From JANLVJ01 sp031363945 (GTDB lineage Bacteria; Bacteroidota; Bacteroidia; Sphingobacteriales; Sphingobacteriaceae), in NCBI GenBank assembly GCA_031363945.1, contig JANLVJ010000041.1:1-64000 (forward strand): a stretch of 64,000 bases of DNA, in the 5' to 3' direction. The notes beneath the pieces were generated by a model, which saw only the letters and a program-made list of their open reading frames with translations, was not told the DNA's origin and did not search any database. Positions 8,586-16,031 of the stretch are shown here, in pieces (position 1 is the stretch's first letter; every line of letters begins with the position of its first letter). The translations under genes and the position numbers were made by a program.

Positions 8586-9956
8586 ATGGGTAGAATTTGT
8601 GGTTTTATCATGATGTTCATCTTATTCATGAACAGGGATATTCGTGCGCAGCAAGCTATTGGCCCAGATCAGATTATACAACACCAAATTCAAATTCTCG
8701 AACAGCAGCCAGAAACTATAAATCAGGTGAAGATTGGTTTATATCCCTATCTAACTGAACCAACAAGGTTTGCCGTACTAAGAAATTTATTACTTCAGGC
8801 AATTCAGCGTACGCCAGAAAACAGGGCTTTGGTTGAGCTGCTTGACTGGGATTATATACAGCAAAAAGATTTTGCAGGAGCATATCTGCAAGAAGTTGCC
8901 CTTGACCGCAGATTAGGTGAACAGGGTGAGAGACTAATGGACCTTGGTAGTATCAGTTTTTCAAACGAAGCATACGCTGATGCCTTAAAATCTTACCGCT
9001 ATGTAGCGCAAAAAGGTGCGGGTAATAAGAACTATAGACAGGCAAAATTTGAGATTCTTAATTGCCTGAATGCCCTTTTTTGCTTAAGCAAGAACAGTCA
9101 GCAATCGCTTTATACCATGCATCGAGAATATGAAAACTATTTTAAGGAATTTGGCAAAACAGCTGCCACCGCAGATGCAATGTACGCCTATGCCATAACA
9201 AACGCCTTATATCTACATAATAACTCAATAGCAATTGCCCTGCTTGAACAAACCATTCAATTTTCTGACTTACAACCAGCATTACAGGCTAAGTGTAAAC
9301 TTGAATTAGGAGATATTTACCTTGAGAATGGAAAAATCTGGGATGCTGCACTATTATATGGTCAGGTAGAAAAAGCATTCAGGGAAGATCCCTTAGGGCA
9401 GGAAGCGAAATTCAGAGCGGCAAAAATATATTTTTATACAGGAGATTTTGTACTTGCTAAATCTCAGCTAGATGTGCTAAAAACAGCAACATCTGAATTA
9501 ATAGCCAATGATGCCCTCGATCTTAGTTTGTTAATTCAAGAGCATTCCGATAATGAGACTAATTCTGCTGCACTGAAAAATTATGCCAGGGCAGAATTAT
9601 TGATCTTACAAAATAAACTTGTTGCTGCCAGGATTACATTAGATAGTATGTCAAAAAAATATCCAGCACATTCATTACAGGATGAAATTCTGATGGCTTC
9701 TTATAAAATCGACATGAGCCAGAAACTGTATATTGATGCTGGCTTAAAACTGCAAAAAATAATAGTTTCTTATTCTGATGGGATCTGGGGTGATGATGCA
9801 TTGTTTCACCTTGCCCAGCTTAAAGAAAATCAATTAAATGACAAACCTGAGGCAATGAAACTTTATCAGCAACTGATATTAAAATATCCAGGTAGCTATT
9901 ATGTTCCTGAGGCACGTAAAGAGTTTCGAAAATTACGGGGAGATAAAGAATTTTAA
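8586..9956 (+). CDS. exported tetratricopeptide-repeat protein
   Basis: 456 aa. The N-terminus is a signal peptide (hydrophobic 5-17, ending IRAQQAIG near residue 24), so it is periplasmic or outer-membrane attached. The remainder is almost all helical TPR or TPR-like repeats: YADALKSYRYVAQKG, KCKLELGDIYLENGKIWDAA, EAKFRAAKIYFYTGDFVLAK, and at the end DDALFHLAQLKENQLNDKPE followed by AMKLYQQLILKYPGSYYVPE, the pattern seen in BamD/YbgF-like proteins. No enzymatic motif. TPR proteins mediate protein-protein contact; the partner is unknown. It is followed by rfbC after 34 bases, perhaps co-transcribed, with no obvious functional link. Confidence 0.8.
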   Translation: MGRICGFIMMFILFMNRDIRAQQAIGPDQIIQHQIQILEQQPETINQVKIGLYPYLTEPTRFAVLRNLLLQAIQRTPENRALVELLDWDYIQQKDFAGAYLQEVALDRRLGEQGERLMDLGSISFSNEAYADALKSYRYVAQKGAGNKNYRQAKFEILNCLNALFCLSKNSQQSLYTMHREYENYFKEFGKTAATADAMYAYAITNALYLHNNSIAIALLEQTIQFSDLQPALQAKCKLELGDIYLENGKIWDAALLYGQVEKAFREDPLGQEAKFRAAKIYFYTGDFVLAKSQLDVLKTATSELIANDALDLSLLIQEHSDNETNSAALKNYARAELLILQNKLVAARITLDSMSKKYPAHSLQDEILMASYKIDMSQKLYIDAGLKLQKIIVSYSDGIWGDDALFHLAQLKENQLNDKPEAMKLYQQLILKYPGSYYVPEARKEFRKLRGDKEF

Positions 9957-9990
9957 GATCTTTAACCTATTAATTTAATACCTGCCCCAT

Positions 9991-10533
9991 ATGATTGTTG
10001 AAGAAACACCTATTAAAGATCTTTTGATTATTAAGCCAAGAATCTTTTCAGATAGCAGAGGATATTTTTTTGAAACTTATAATAAGTTCGCCTTTCAACA
10101 GGCAGGTATCTCTGCTGAATTTGTTCAGGACAACCAAAGCTGCTCAAAAAAAGGCACTCTCAGGGGACTTCATTATCAGGCTGACCCATACGCACAGGGC
10201 AAACTGGTGCGTGTTATCAGCGGGAGTGTGCTGGATATTGCAGTTGATATCAGGAAAGATTCTACAACTTATGGTAAGCACTATTTAATAGAATTAACTG
10301 CATACAACCAATTACAATTCTGGCTGCCTCCAGGTATGGCACATGGTTTTTTAGCACTCGAGGATGATACTATATTTTGCTATAAGTGCACCAACAAATA
10401 CAATAAAGAATCTGAGGGCGGAATAAAATGGGATGATCCTGAATTGAGAATTAATTGGAATTATGACAATCCTCTCGTTTCTGAAAAAGATGCATCGCTA
10501 CCCTATATGAAAGACATTATCACCCCATTTTAA
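9991..10533 (+). CDS. rfbC: dTDP-4-dehydrorhamnose 3,5-epimerase
   Basis: 180 aa, normal for RmlC/RfbC. It catalyses the third step of dTDP-L-rhamnose synthesis, epimerising C3 and C5 of dTDP-4-keto-6-deoxyglucose, for surface polysaccharide. The cupin-type signatures are in place: FFETYNK (27-33), QDNQSCSKKGTLRGLHYQ with catalytic His61, Lys71 in GKLVRVISGSVLDIAVDIR, WLPPGMAHGF (111-120), Tyr131 in FCYKCTNKY, and SEGGIKWDDP. No other rml genes are in the window, so the pathway is split in this genome. In-frame ATG 34 bases after the TPR gene. Confidence 0.96.
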   Translation: MIVEETPIKDLLIIKPRIFSDSRGYFFETYNKFAFQQAGISAEFVQDNQSCSKKGTLRGLHYQADPYAQGKLVRVISGSVLDIAVDIRKDSTTYGKHYLIELTAYNQLQFWLPPGMAHGFLALEDDTIFCYKCTNKYNKESEGGIKWDDPELRINWNYDNPLVSEKDASLPYMKDIITPF

Positions 10534-10550
10534 GACCCTGATGGTTAAAC

Positions 10551-10605
10551 AATATCTCTGTTAACCCAAAAACGTCTTAATAACGAGATATTTCTGTTAA
10601 ACCCC
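10551..10605. repeat. short direct and inverted repeats downstream of rfbC
   Basis: Two near-identical copies of ATATyTCTGTTAA(A)CCC lie at 10552-10567 and 10588-10604. In addition AATATCTC (10551-10558) can pair with GAGATATT (10585-10592). The inverted pair may act as a plus-strand transcript end for rfbC, though it lacks a good T-tract. Confidence 0.4.
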
Positions 10606-10625
10606 AAAATTCTGCGGCAAAAAAA

Positions 10626-10655
10626 ATCCTGTTACTTTCGAAAAAATAACAGGAT
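10626..10655 (-). terminator. intrinsic terminator of the SCO/DUF420 transcription unit
   Basis: Nine-base-pair stem ATCCTGTTA / TAACAGGAT with a 12-base loop. On the minus strand the stem is followed by TTTTTTT. It lies 20 bases past the stop of the last minus-strand gene (10675), correctly oriented to end that transcript. Confidence 0.8.
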
Positions 10656-10674
10656 AAGTATATTAAAGATTCTA

Positions 10675-10941
10675 TTAGTTCAGGTTTATTTTCTCATCTT
10701 TTATATCAACTACACCATCACGTTTTTTATATTTCTTAAACCAGATTACCCCTACTGCTCCGACCAGAAAATAAGGTGTGAACATTAAATACAGAATCCC
10801 AGCATTTAAACCTTTAGCCTGATTATTCCCTTCTTTCACATTGGTTTGAACCTGTGCCGCACAAACAGCACATTGAGCAAAAACGCCAGAAGCAGGAAAC
10901 AACAATACGAAAGCGATAAGTAATTTATAAATAGTCTTCAT
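10675..10941 (-). CDS. small exported membrane protein with CxxC, linked to the oxidase cluster
   Basis: 88 aa, ATG at 10941. Signal peptide-like N-terminus (YKLLIAFVLLFPASGVFAQ) directly followed by C-A-V-C-A (about residues 24-28), then a polar stretch (QVQTNVKEGNNQAKGLN), one transmembrane helix (ILYLMFTPYFLVGAVGVIWF) and a basic/acidic cytoplasmic tail (KKYKKRDG ... DEKINLN). The Cys pair would sit on the periplasmic side. No family name is known to me. Last gene of the SCO-DUF420 unit, so a role in oxidase maturation or copper/thiol handling is plausible but inferred from position only. Confidence 0.7.
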   Translation of the reverse strand: MKTIYKLLIAFVLLFPASGVFAQCAVCAAQVQTNVKEGNNQAKGLNAGILYLMFTPYFLVGAVGVIWFKKYKKRDGVVDIKDEKINLN

Positions 10942-11009
10942 TGATAATATTTTTTATACAGTAAAAACAACAGTAGTTACTTTATGTTTTAGCCTTTTAA
11001 GGAGCAAAT

Positions 11010-11567
11010 TTAATGAAAAGTATAATAGGGTGAGATCATTAAGTAAACAATAACGCCAGTTACTGTAACATACAACCAGATTGGAAATGTGAATCTAACA
11101 AGTTTTCGGTGTTTTTCAACTTCAAGTCTGAGACCATAATAAAAGGATAATAGTATTAAAGGTAAGACAAGACCTGCAAGCATGATATGAGGAACAAGTA
11201 CCAGGAAATATACAGGTCTCAAAGCCGATCCCAGTGGATAAGTTGTTTCTTTTGCAGCAAAATGATAAATGATATAAGACACTAAGAACATTGATGAAAG
11301 AGCAAATGTTGTCAGGTTTAACCTTTTATGCATTTCTATATTACGTTTCTTTATAAAATACAATGAAGTTAATAATAAGATAGAACAGGTACCGTTAAGC
11401 AATGCATTTAAGGCTGGGAGGTGGTACACCCAAGAAGGTACCGGCTGAGGTACAGGTATAATTTTTCTGTTTAATATTACTACTACCAAAAACACAAATA
11501 TTGAAACTCCCAGAACCAGTCTGAAGATTAACTTTTCATTATCAAGAAATTTAACTTTTTGCATCAA
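11010..11567 (-). CDS. DUF420 membrane protein, probable oxidase assembly factor
   Basis: 185 aa with about five transmembrane helices. Features of the DUF420 (YozB-like) family are visible: a histidine in an early helix loop (SWVYHLPALNALLNG), MHKRLNLTTFALSSMFLVSY followed by IIYHFAAKETTYPLG, HIMLAGLVLPLILLSFY, and HRKLVRFTFPIWLYVTVTGV with a final VIVYLM helix. The conserved histidines inside membrane segments suggest heme or metal contact. DUF420 genes are typically next to SCO, CtaA/CtaB and caa3 oxidase genes. The stop of SCO overlaps this start by 4 bases, so the two are translationally coupled. Exact biochemical role is not established. Confidence 0.85.
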   Translation of the reverse strand: MMQKVKFLDNEKLIFRLVLGVSIFVFLVVVILNRKIIPVPQPVPSWVYHLPALNALLNGTCSILLLTSLYFIKKRNIEMHKRLNLTTFALSSMFLVSYIIYHFAAKETTYPLGSALRPVYFLVLVPHIMLAGLVLPLILLSFYYGLRLEVEKHRKLVRFTFPIWLYVTVTGVIVYLMISPYYTFH

Positions 11568-12265
11568 TCTGTTTTATTTAAATGAATTCTAATTTGTTCA
11601 AGCCTCAATACAATTAATTCATCAATTAACCTTTTCCATTCAGCATGTTGCGTGCCATCATAATATCCTCTGATGTGACGGTTTGCATCAACTAAAACTA
11701 GCAACTGGCTATGTATGTAGTCAGTAGCATCAAGTTGATTTCTTGTGGCATCTAGTAAATAGCTTTGATGTGCAAGATTATAGATTTGAGATTTATCACC
11801 AGTAAGAAAAAACCAACGAGTTGTATCAGCATGCCTTTTATTGGCATATATTTTTAGTACTTCAGGAGTATCGAAGGCGGGATCAACTGTAAACGAAATA
11901 AATTTTATATCAGGATGAATTTTAAAAACCCGTAAAAGTGAGTCCATAGAGACGTGCACCTTTTTACACACATCAGGGCAACGGGTAAAAAAGAAATTGG
12001 CTATATATATCTTATCAGCTACCTTTTTGTTTGAAAAAGCGTTACCATTTTGATCTGTGAGATTAAAAGGTAATACCTGATGATAAACTGTGTCTGCAAC
12101 CAATTTTCGTTTGACCCTGTGAAAGGTGCCACTCAATTTTTTAGGTCCAAAATAAGCCAGACCCCTATAATGATTAATTCCAGTCTGTAGCAATATATAC
12201 GCAATGACTGGTATAATTAACATTGCAAAACCTGGTATTACTCGTTTCATCTGACTGATATACAA
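11564..12265 (-). CDS. SCO1/SenC/PrrC-family copper chaperone
   Basis: 233 aa; start may be ATG 12265 or the ATG five codons later (MKRVIPGF). One N-terminal membrane anchor (about 8-28) then a periplasmic thioredoxin-fold domain. The copper motif is complete: C96 and C100 in FFFTRCPDVCKKVH, and the conserved His in DYIHSQLLVLVD near residue 195. SCO proteins deliver copper or electrons to the CuA site of oxidase subunit II, whose gene lies 6 kb upstream in this block. Separated from the cox genes by a terminator-like hairpin (12331-12353), so it may have its own promoter in the 127-base gap. Confidence 0.93.
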   Translation of the reverse strand: MYISQMKRVIPGFAMLIIPVIAYILLQTGINHYRGLAYFGPKKLSGTFHRVKRKLVADTVYHQVLPFNLTDQNGNAFSNKKVADKIYIANFFFTRCPDVCKKVHVSMDSLLRVFKIHPDIKFISFTVDPAFDTPEVLKIYANKRHADTTRWFFLTGDKSQIYNLAHQSYLLDATRNQLDATDYIHSQLLVLVDANRHIRGYYDGTQHAEWKRLIDELIVLRLEQIRIHLNKTD

Positions 12266-12330
12266 AATTTAAAAAAGTGACTCATTTGTGCAGAATTGAT
12301 TAGTTCATGAGTTTCCAATAAACAGAAAAA

Positions 12331-12353
12331 ACCTGAAGCAGTAAGCATCAGGT
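12331..12353 (-). terminator. hairpin with T-tract after oxidase subunit IV
   Basis: Arms ACCTGA (12331-12336) and TCAGGT (12348-12353) enclose 11 bases. On the minus strand the hairpin is followed by TTTTTT. It lies 40 bases past the subunit IV stop and before SCO, so it could end or attenuate the long respiratory transcript. The same arms recur elsewhere in the window. Confidence 0.6.
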
Positions 12354-12392
12354 ATTTTCCCGTAGATGATTAAAAGTTCACTGTAAAAAATA

Positions 12393-12770
12393 TTATCTAC
12401 CAAAAACATCACGGATAATGAGCCAATGGTGTCCCTCTGACATTAAGCCTGTTACAAGTGCAATGATCAATACCGTAGGTATAACAATACAGTAAATCAG
12501 GTTAAGCCTTTCAAACTTTAAGTGCATAAAATACGCAACAATATAGAAAGCCTTCAAAAGTGTCAGGGCTACATAAACATATACTTTGGTTGTTGCACCT
12601 ACAAAATGATGAGGAACAAGGTATAAGGCAATAAAAAACTCAAGAGACGTTATAGCAGTCAGCACCCAAAAAACACCCCAAATTTTCTTGGGGGTCATTG
12701 CTTCTAACTCCTGACTTTCATGAAGTGCAATATCTGGATCAAGCGGGCTTTGTTCGTTATTAGTTGTCAT
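12393..12770 (-). CDS. cytochrome c oxidase subunit IV (CyoD/CtaF-like)
   Basis: 125 aa with an acidic, polar N-terminal 30 residues and three transmembrane helices: KIWGVFWVLTAITSLEFFIA, VYVYVALTLLKAFYIVAYFM and LIYCIVIPTVLIIALVTGLM. The helix pair pattern with ALTLLKAFYIVAYFMHL is typical of the small prokaryotic oxidase subunit IV. It stabilises the oxidase and contains no cofactor. Follows the subunit III gene by 12 bases. Confidence 0.88.
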   Translation of the reverse strand: MTTNNEQSPLDPDIALHESQELEAMTPKKIWGVFWVLTAITSLEFFIALYLVPHHFVGATTKVYVYVALTLLKAFYIVAYFMHLKFERLNLIYCIVIPTVLIIALVTGLMSEGHHWLIIRDVFGR

Positions 12771-12782
12771 GACTTTAGATTA

Positions 12783-13448
12783 TCAGATTAAATAGAAAAA
12801 AGTAAATACAAATACCCATACAAGATCAACAAAATGCCAGTAAAGACCGACCTTTTCAATCATCTCATAATGACCTCTGCGTTCATATGTACCATTAATA
12901 ACATTTATTAGAATGATTATATTAATGATAACACCACTCAAAACGTGAAAACCATGGAAACCAGTAATAACAAAAAATAGCTGGCTGAAATGTGAATCAC
13001 CCCACGGATTATGCAATAAACTTGCTCCCTCACTGATTAAATGTCCCCATTCCCAAGCCTGGCAACTAAGAAAAGTGGCTCCACCAATAATGGTAAGACT
13101 GAGCCACTTAATAACTTCCTGTTTCGCCATCCGGTGTCCTGCCTCAACAGCAAGAACCATCGTCACACTACTCATGATGAGAATAAAAGTCATTAGCCCA
13201 ACAAATACTAATGGAGCATCCTGTATACCTGGTGCGGTTCTGAAGACCTCCTCAGGGTTTGGCCAGTGCGCTGGGGCAACGCTTGATCTAATGGTCCCAT
13301 ATCCTACCAGAAGAGCAGAAAAAGTAAATGTATCTGATAGAAGAAAAAACCACATCATCAGCTTTCCATAATCAATCGAAAAGGGAGATTTACCCCCACT
13401 CCATGGACTTGCCTTGATTTCGGTTACATTGGAAGAAACAGTGCTCAT
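12783..13448 (-). CDS. cytochrome c oxidase subunit III (first of two in the cluster)
   Basis: 221 aa, longer than its paralogue next door. About five to six transmembrane helices. Family signatures: SDTFTFSALLVGYGTIRSS, MSSVTMVLAVEAGHRMAKQE, CQAWEWGHLISEG, FFVITGFHGFHVLSGVIINI and GLYWHFVDLVWVFVFTFFYL. The HGxHV and WHFVDxVW motifs are diagnostic for subunit III of heme-copper oxidases. Subunit III has no redox centre; it stabilises subunit I and the proton uptake path. 12 bases separate it from each neighbour. Confidence 0.93.
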   Translation of the reverse strand: MSTVSSNVTEIKASPWSGGKSPFSIDYGKLMMWFFLLSDTFTFSALLVGYGTIRSSVAPAHWPNPEEVFRTAPGIQDAPLVFVGLMTFILIMSSVTMVLAVEAGHRMAKQEVIKWLSLTIIGGATFLSCQAWEWGHLISEGASLLHNPWGDSHFSQLFFVITGFHGFHVLSGVIINIIILINVINGTYERRGHYEMIEKVGLYWHFVDLVWVFVFTFFYLI

Positions 13449-13460
13449 GCGAAAATCTAA

Positions 13461-14021
13461 TTATTGGTTCAAAAGTAAAAAAACGTACAGATATATCCAC
13501 AAAATATCCAGAAAATGCCAGAATATTCCAGCAACCTGTAAGCGAAATAAATTTTTCGCCTGCAAAACATCACTGTATATTCCTGTTAAAGCATAAAGTA
13601 TAAGAAATAAGCCCGCAAAAATATGCACAGCATGAAAACCTGAAATTACGTATAAAAAAGAACCTGATGGGTTACCAGAGAAAAATACCCCATTATGTAC
13701 AAGAACTGACCATGCCATCCACTGGCCACCCAAAAAAACCAAACCCAAAAACAAGGTTAACCATAGTAACGCTTTCTGCCTTGTAAACTTAAGTCGCTGA
13801 GCAGAAATATATGACATATGCAGGGTTACACTACTGGCGATAATGATAATTGTGGTAAAATTAAAAACTGGAGGCAATAAAAAATGAAGCCAATGGCCCT
13901 GAGCCTTAAGTACAACATAGGCACTAGTCAGAGCAGCAAAAATCATAACTGAGGCCACAATAAAGAGCCAGATAACAAATTTCTTTGGGCCGTAGTTTAG
14001 CCTTGTATTATCAATTTCCAT
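13461..14021 (-). CDS. cytochrome c oxidase subunit III (second, shorter paralogue)
   Basis: 186 aa and about five transmembrane helices. Motifs: KKFVIWLFIVASVMIFAALT, SSVTLHMSYISAQRLKF, GGQWMAWSVLVHNG, VISGFHAVHIFAGLFLILYA and AGIFWHFLDILWIYLYVFLL. The paired short/long subunit III genes between ctaB and subunit IV are a regular feature of Bacteroidota caa3-type clusters, where the two proteins are thought to share one role. Starts one base after the ctaB stop, so tightly coupled. Confidence 0.92.
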   Translation of the reverse strand: MEIDNTRLNYGPKKFVIWLFIVASVMIFAALTSAYVVLKAQGHWLHFLLPPVFNFTTIIIIASSVTLHMSYISAQRLKFTRQKALLWLTLFLGLVFLGGQWMAWSVLVHNGVFFSGNPSGSFLYVISGFHAVHIFAGLFLILYALTGIYSDVLQAKNLFRLQVAGIFWHFLDILWIYLYVFLLLNQ

Positions 14022-14022
14022 A

Positions 14023-14919
14023 TTAAAATAATTTATCCATTAGCAATGCTAGTTGTACCAGTGGCAAATAAACAAACGAGCCAAACATTAATTTTGATGC
14101 TGATTTAATAGTACAGGTATTATATAATCTGATTGCCTGAATTAAAAATAGTATGCCAGCCAACAATGAAACAAGTGCAAGAACATAACCACCCATATTT
14201 AAAAAAGTCGGTAGAATACTTATTGGTATAAGAAGTATGGCACTACCAAGTATCCAGGCAGCACTTTTTTTTCCCCTGCCTTGTTTTGAAGGTAAAAGTC
14301 GAAAGCCAGCTTTTTGATAATCATCATCAAGTACCCATGCTATAGCCCAAAAATGAGGAAACTGCCATACAAATTGAATAGAAAACAAAACCAGAGCAAC
14401 TATACCCAGGTGACCAGTTGCAGCAACCCACCCTATTATCGGAGGCATTGCACCAGGTATTGCTCCAACATATACTGATATAGACGTAACCTGTTTCAGA
14501 GGAGTATAAACAAACGCATAGGACACAAGTGAGAAAGCCCCAAGTAAGGCAGTTAATGGATTGAGCAGGTACAGCAAAAATATTCCTGCAACTCCCATAA
14601 TAAAACAGGCAAATATTGCCTCGTTTACACCCATTCTTAACGTAGGAAGAGGGCGGTTATGCGTTCGATCCATCAGCTTGTCAAGATCTTTTTCAAGAAT
14701 CTGATTTATCCCGTTCGAAGCTCCTGTCACCAAAAAACCACCTGCAACAAGGGTAAAAAGCTTTAACCAGGAAAAGCTAGAACCTGTACCATATAAAAAA
14801 GTGATGGTTGCTGAAAAGACGACTAAAAAAGAAAGACGCATTTTTATAAGCAGAAAATAATCTGAAATTTTCTGCCCTACCGGCGTAACTTCTTCTTTCA
14901 TTACTTTACTTGATACCAT
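14023..14919 (-). CDS. ctaB: heme O synthase (protoheme IX farnesyltransferase)
   Basis: 298 aa UbiA-family membrane enzyme with about eight to nine helices. It transfers a farnesyl group to heme b to make heme O, the precursor of the heme A of this oxidase. First Asp-rich motif NQILEKDLDKLMDRTHNRPL (N, D, D, R all present) near residue 70; the second motif appears as WVLDDDYQKAGFRLLPSKQG. Also FSIQFVWQFPHFWAIAW, a heme O synthase hallmark. Lies between ctaA and the subunit III genes, in the common order. Confidence 0.95.
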   Translation of the reverse strand: MVSSKVMKEEVTPVGQKISDYFLLIKMRLSFLVVFSATITFLYGTGSSFSWLKLFTLVAGGFLVTGASNGINQILEKDLDKLMDRTHNRPLPTLRMGVNEAIFACFIMGVAGIFLLYLLNPLTALLGAFSLVSYAFVYTPLKQVTSISVYVGAIPGAMPPIIGWVAATGHLGIVALVLFSIQFVWQFPHFWAIAWVLDDDYQKAGFRLLPSKQGRGKKSAAWILGSAILLIPISILPTFLNMGGYVLALVSLLAGILFLIQAIRLYNTCTIKSASKLMFGSFVYLPLVQLALLMDKLF

Positions 14920-14928
14920 TCTATTATC

Positions 14929-16023
14929 TTATACACTAACCTGATTCAGTTGCTGCCTGTTTTCTGATGATTCTATTGATCTATTGAATCCTAAAAGGAA
15001 GATATAAACCAGATTACCAAACATTAACGAGGCTACAAAGATATGTAAAGCCTGGTTAACCGGAGGTAAAGCCAGGGTCGCCAGTAATGTGCCCGTTAAA
15101 AGTTGAATCCCTATGAGAATAACATTTATGCGGGCAACTTTATAAAGTCTGAACTTGTGTTGTTCGCCATAGTAAAGTAACAGGTATAAAACCAATACAC
15201 CTATTGAAACAGCAACAGAAAGATAAACATGCCAATTCAACGTAATTCCAACATTACCAACCCATTCATTTCTATGTTGATGCTCAAATTGAGCAGAAAC
15301 AATATCAATTTTTTCACGAACCTGGGTCCCAGTTAAAATCTGAATCGTTGTTAAAAAAATAAGCCCTAGTAAAAACCCATTGAACAGCCTGCTATTCTGA
15401 AAATTACCAATAAATTTACCCGCTAAACCTGACGCTAAAGTGTAGCCTGAGATAGCCAGTACTAAAATTATCAGAGCAAGCAGCATATGGATAGTAATCA
15501 ACCAGGCAAATAAATTGGTTGATACAACGATAGATCCCAACCAGCCTTGAACAGCAATTAGAACTATTCCGAGAGACCATATAACAAAAAGAACTTTATT
15601 GGTGCTAATGTAATTGATTGAGTAAATCCAGGCTATGATGAAAAATATGCCGACAACTACAGATGCCAGTCTGTTGACATATTCCGTGTACGTGTTCCAA
15701 ACGTTGAAAGATTCAGCATTTGAAACAGCAGGGTCAGATTTAATGTCGGCGGCCAGCTTTCTAAATCCGATAGCATTAAAAAAGGCAGCAGCCCGAATAT
15801 TTTTTCTGAGCCTGGCACGAAGGAAAGCTGCTTTATAATCTGAAGGAAGCTCACCTACATTAGTTGGTGGAATATACCTATTAAAACATCTGGGCCAGTC
15901 AGGACATCCCATACCTGATCCAGAACTTCTAACTATACCACCAGCAAGAATTAATACCAGCAAAGAAATAATACTGGCAACGCTCCAGCGTATAAATCCT
16001 CTCTCAACTTTCGATCGCATCAA
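14929..16023 (-). CDS. ctaA: heme A synthase
   Basis: 364 aa, about eight transmembrane helices in two similar four-helix halves. It oxidises the C8 methyl of heme O to a formyl group, giving heme A. N-terminal SVASIISLLVLILAGGIVRS then SGSGMGCPDWPRCFNRYIPP with the Cys pair found in many CtaA proteins, and conserved histidines in the helix ends (TIHMLLALIILVLA, EHQHRNEWVG, LNWHVYLSVA, ALHIFVASLMFGNLVYI). Sits between oxidase subunit I and ctaB, so heme A supply is coupled to oxidase production. Confidence 0.94.
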   Translation of the reverse strand: MMRSKVERGFIRWSVASIISLLVLILAGGIVRSSGSGMGCPDWPRCFNRYIPPTNVGELPSDYKAAFLRARLRKNIRAAAFFNAIGFRKLAADIKSDPAVSNAESFNVWNTYTEYVNRLASVVVGIFFIIAWIYSINYISTNKVLFVIWSLGIVLIAVQGWLGSIVVSTNLFAWLITIHMLLALIILVLAISGYTLASGLAGKFIGNFQNSRLFNGFLLGLIFLTTIQILTGTQVREKIDIVSAQFEHQHRNEWVGNVGITLNWHVYLSVAVSIGVLVLYLLLYYGEQHKFRLYKVARINVILIGIQLLTGTLLATLALPPVNQALHIFVASLMFGNLVYIFLLGFNRSIESSENRQQLNQVSV

Positions 16024-16031
16024 TAGCGGCC

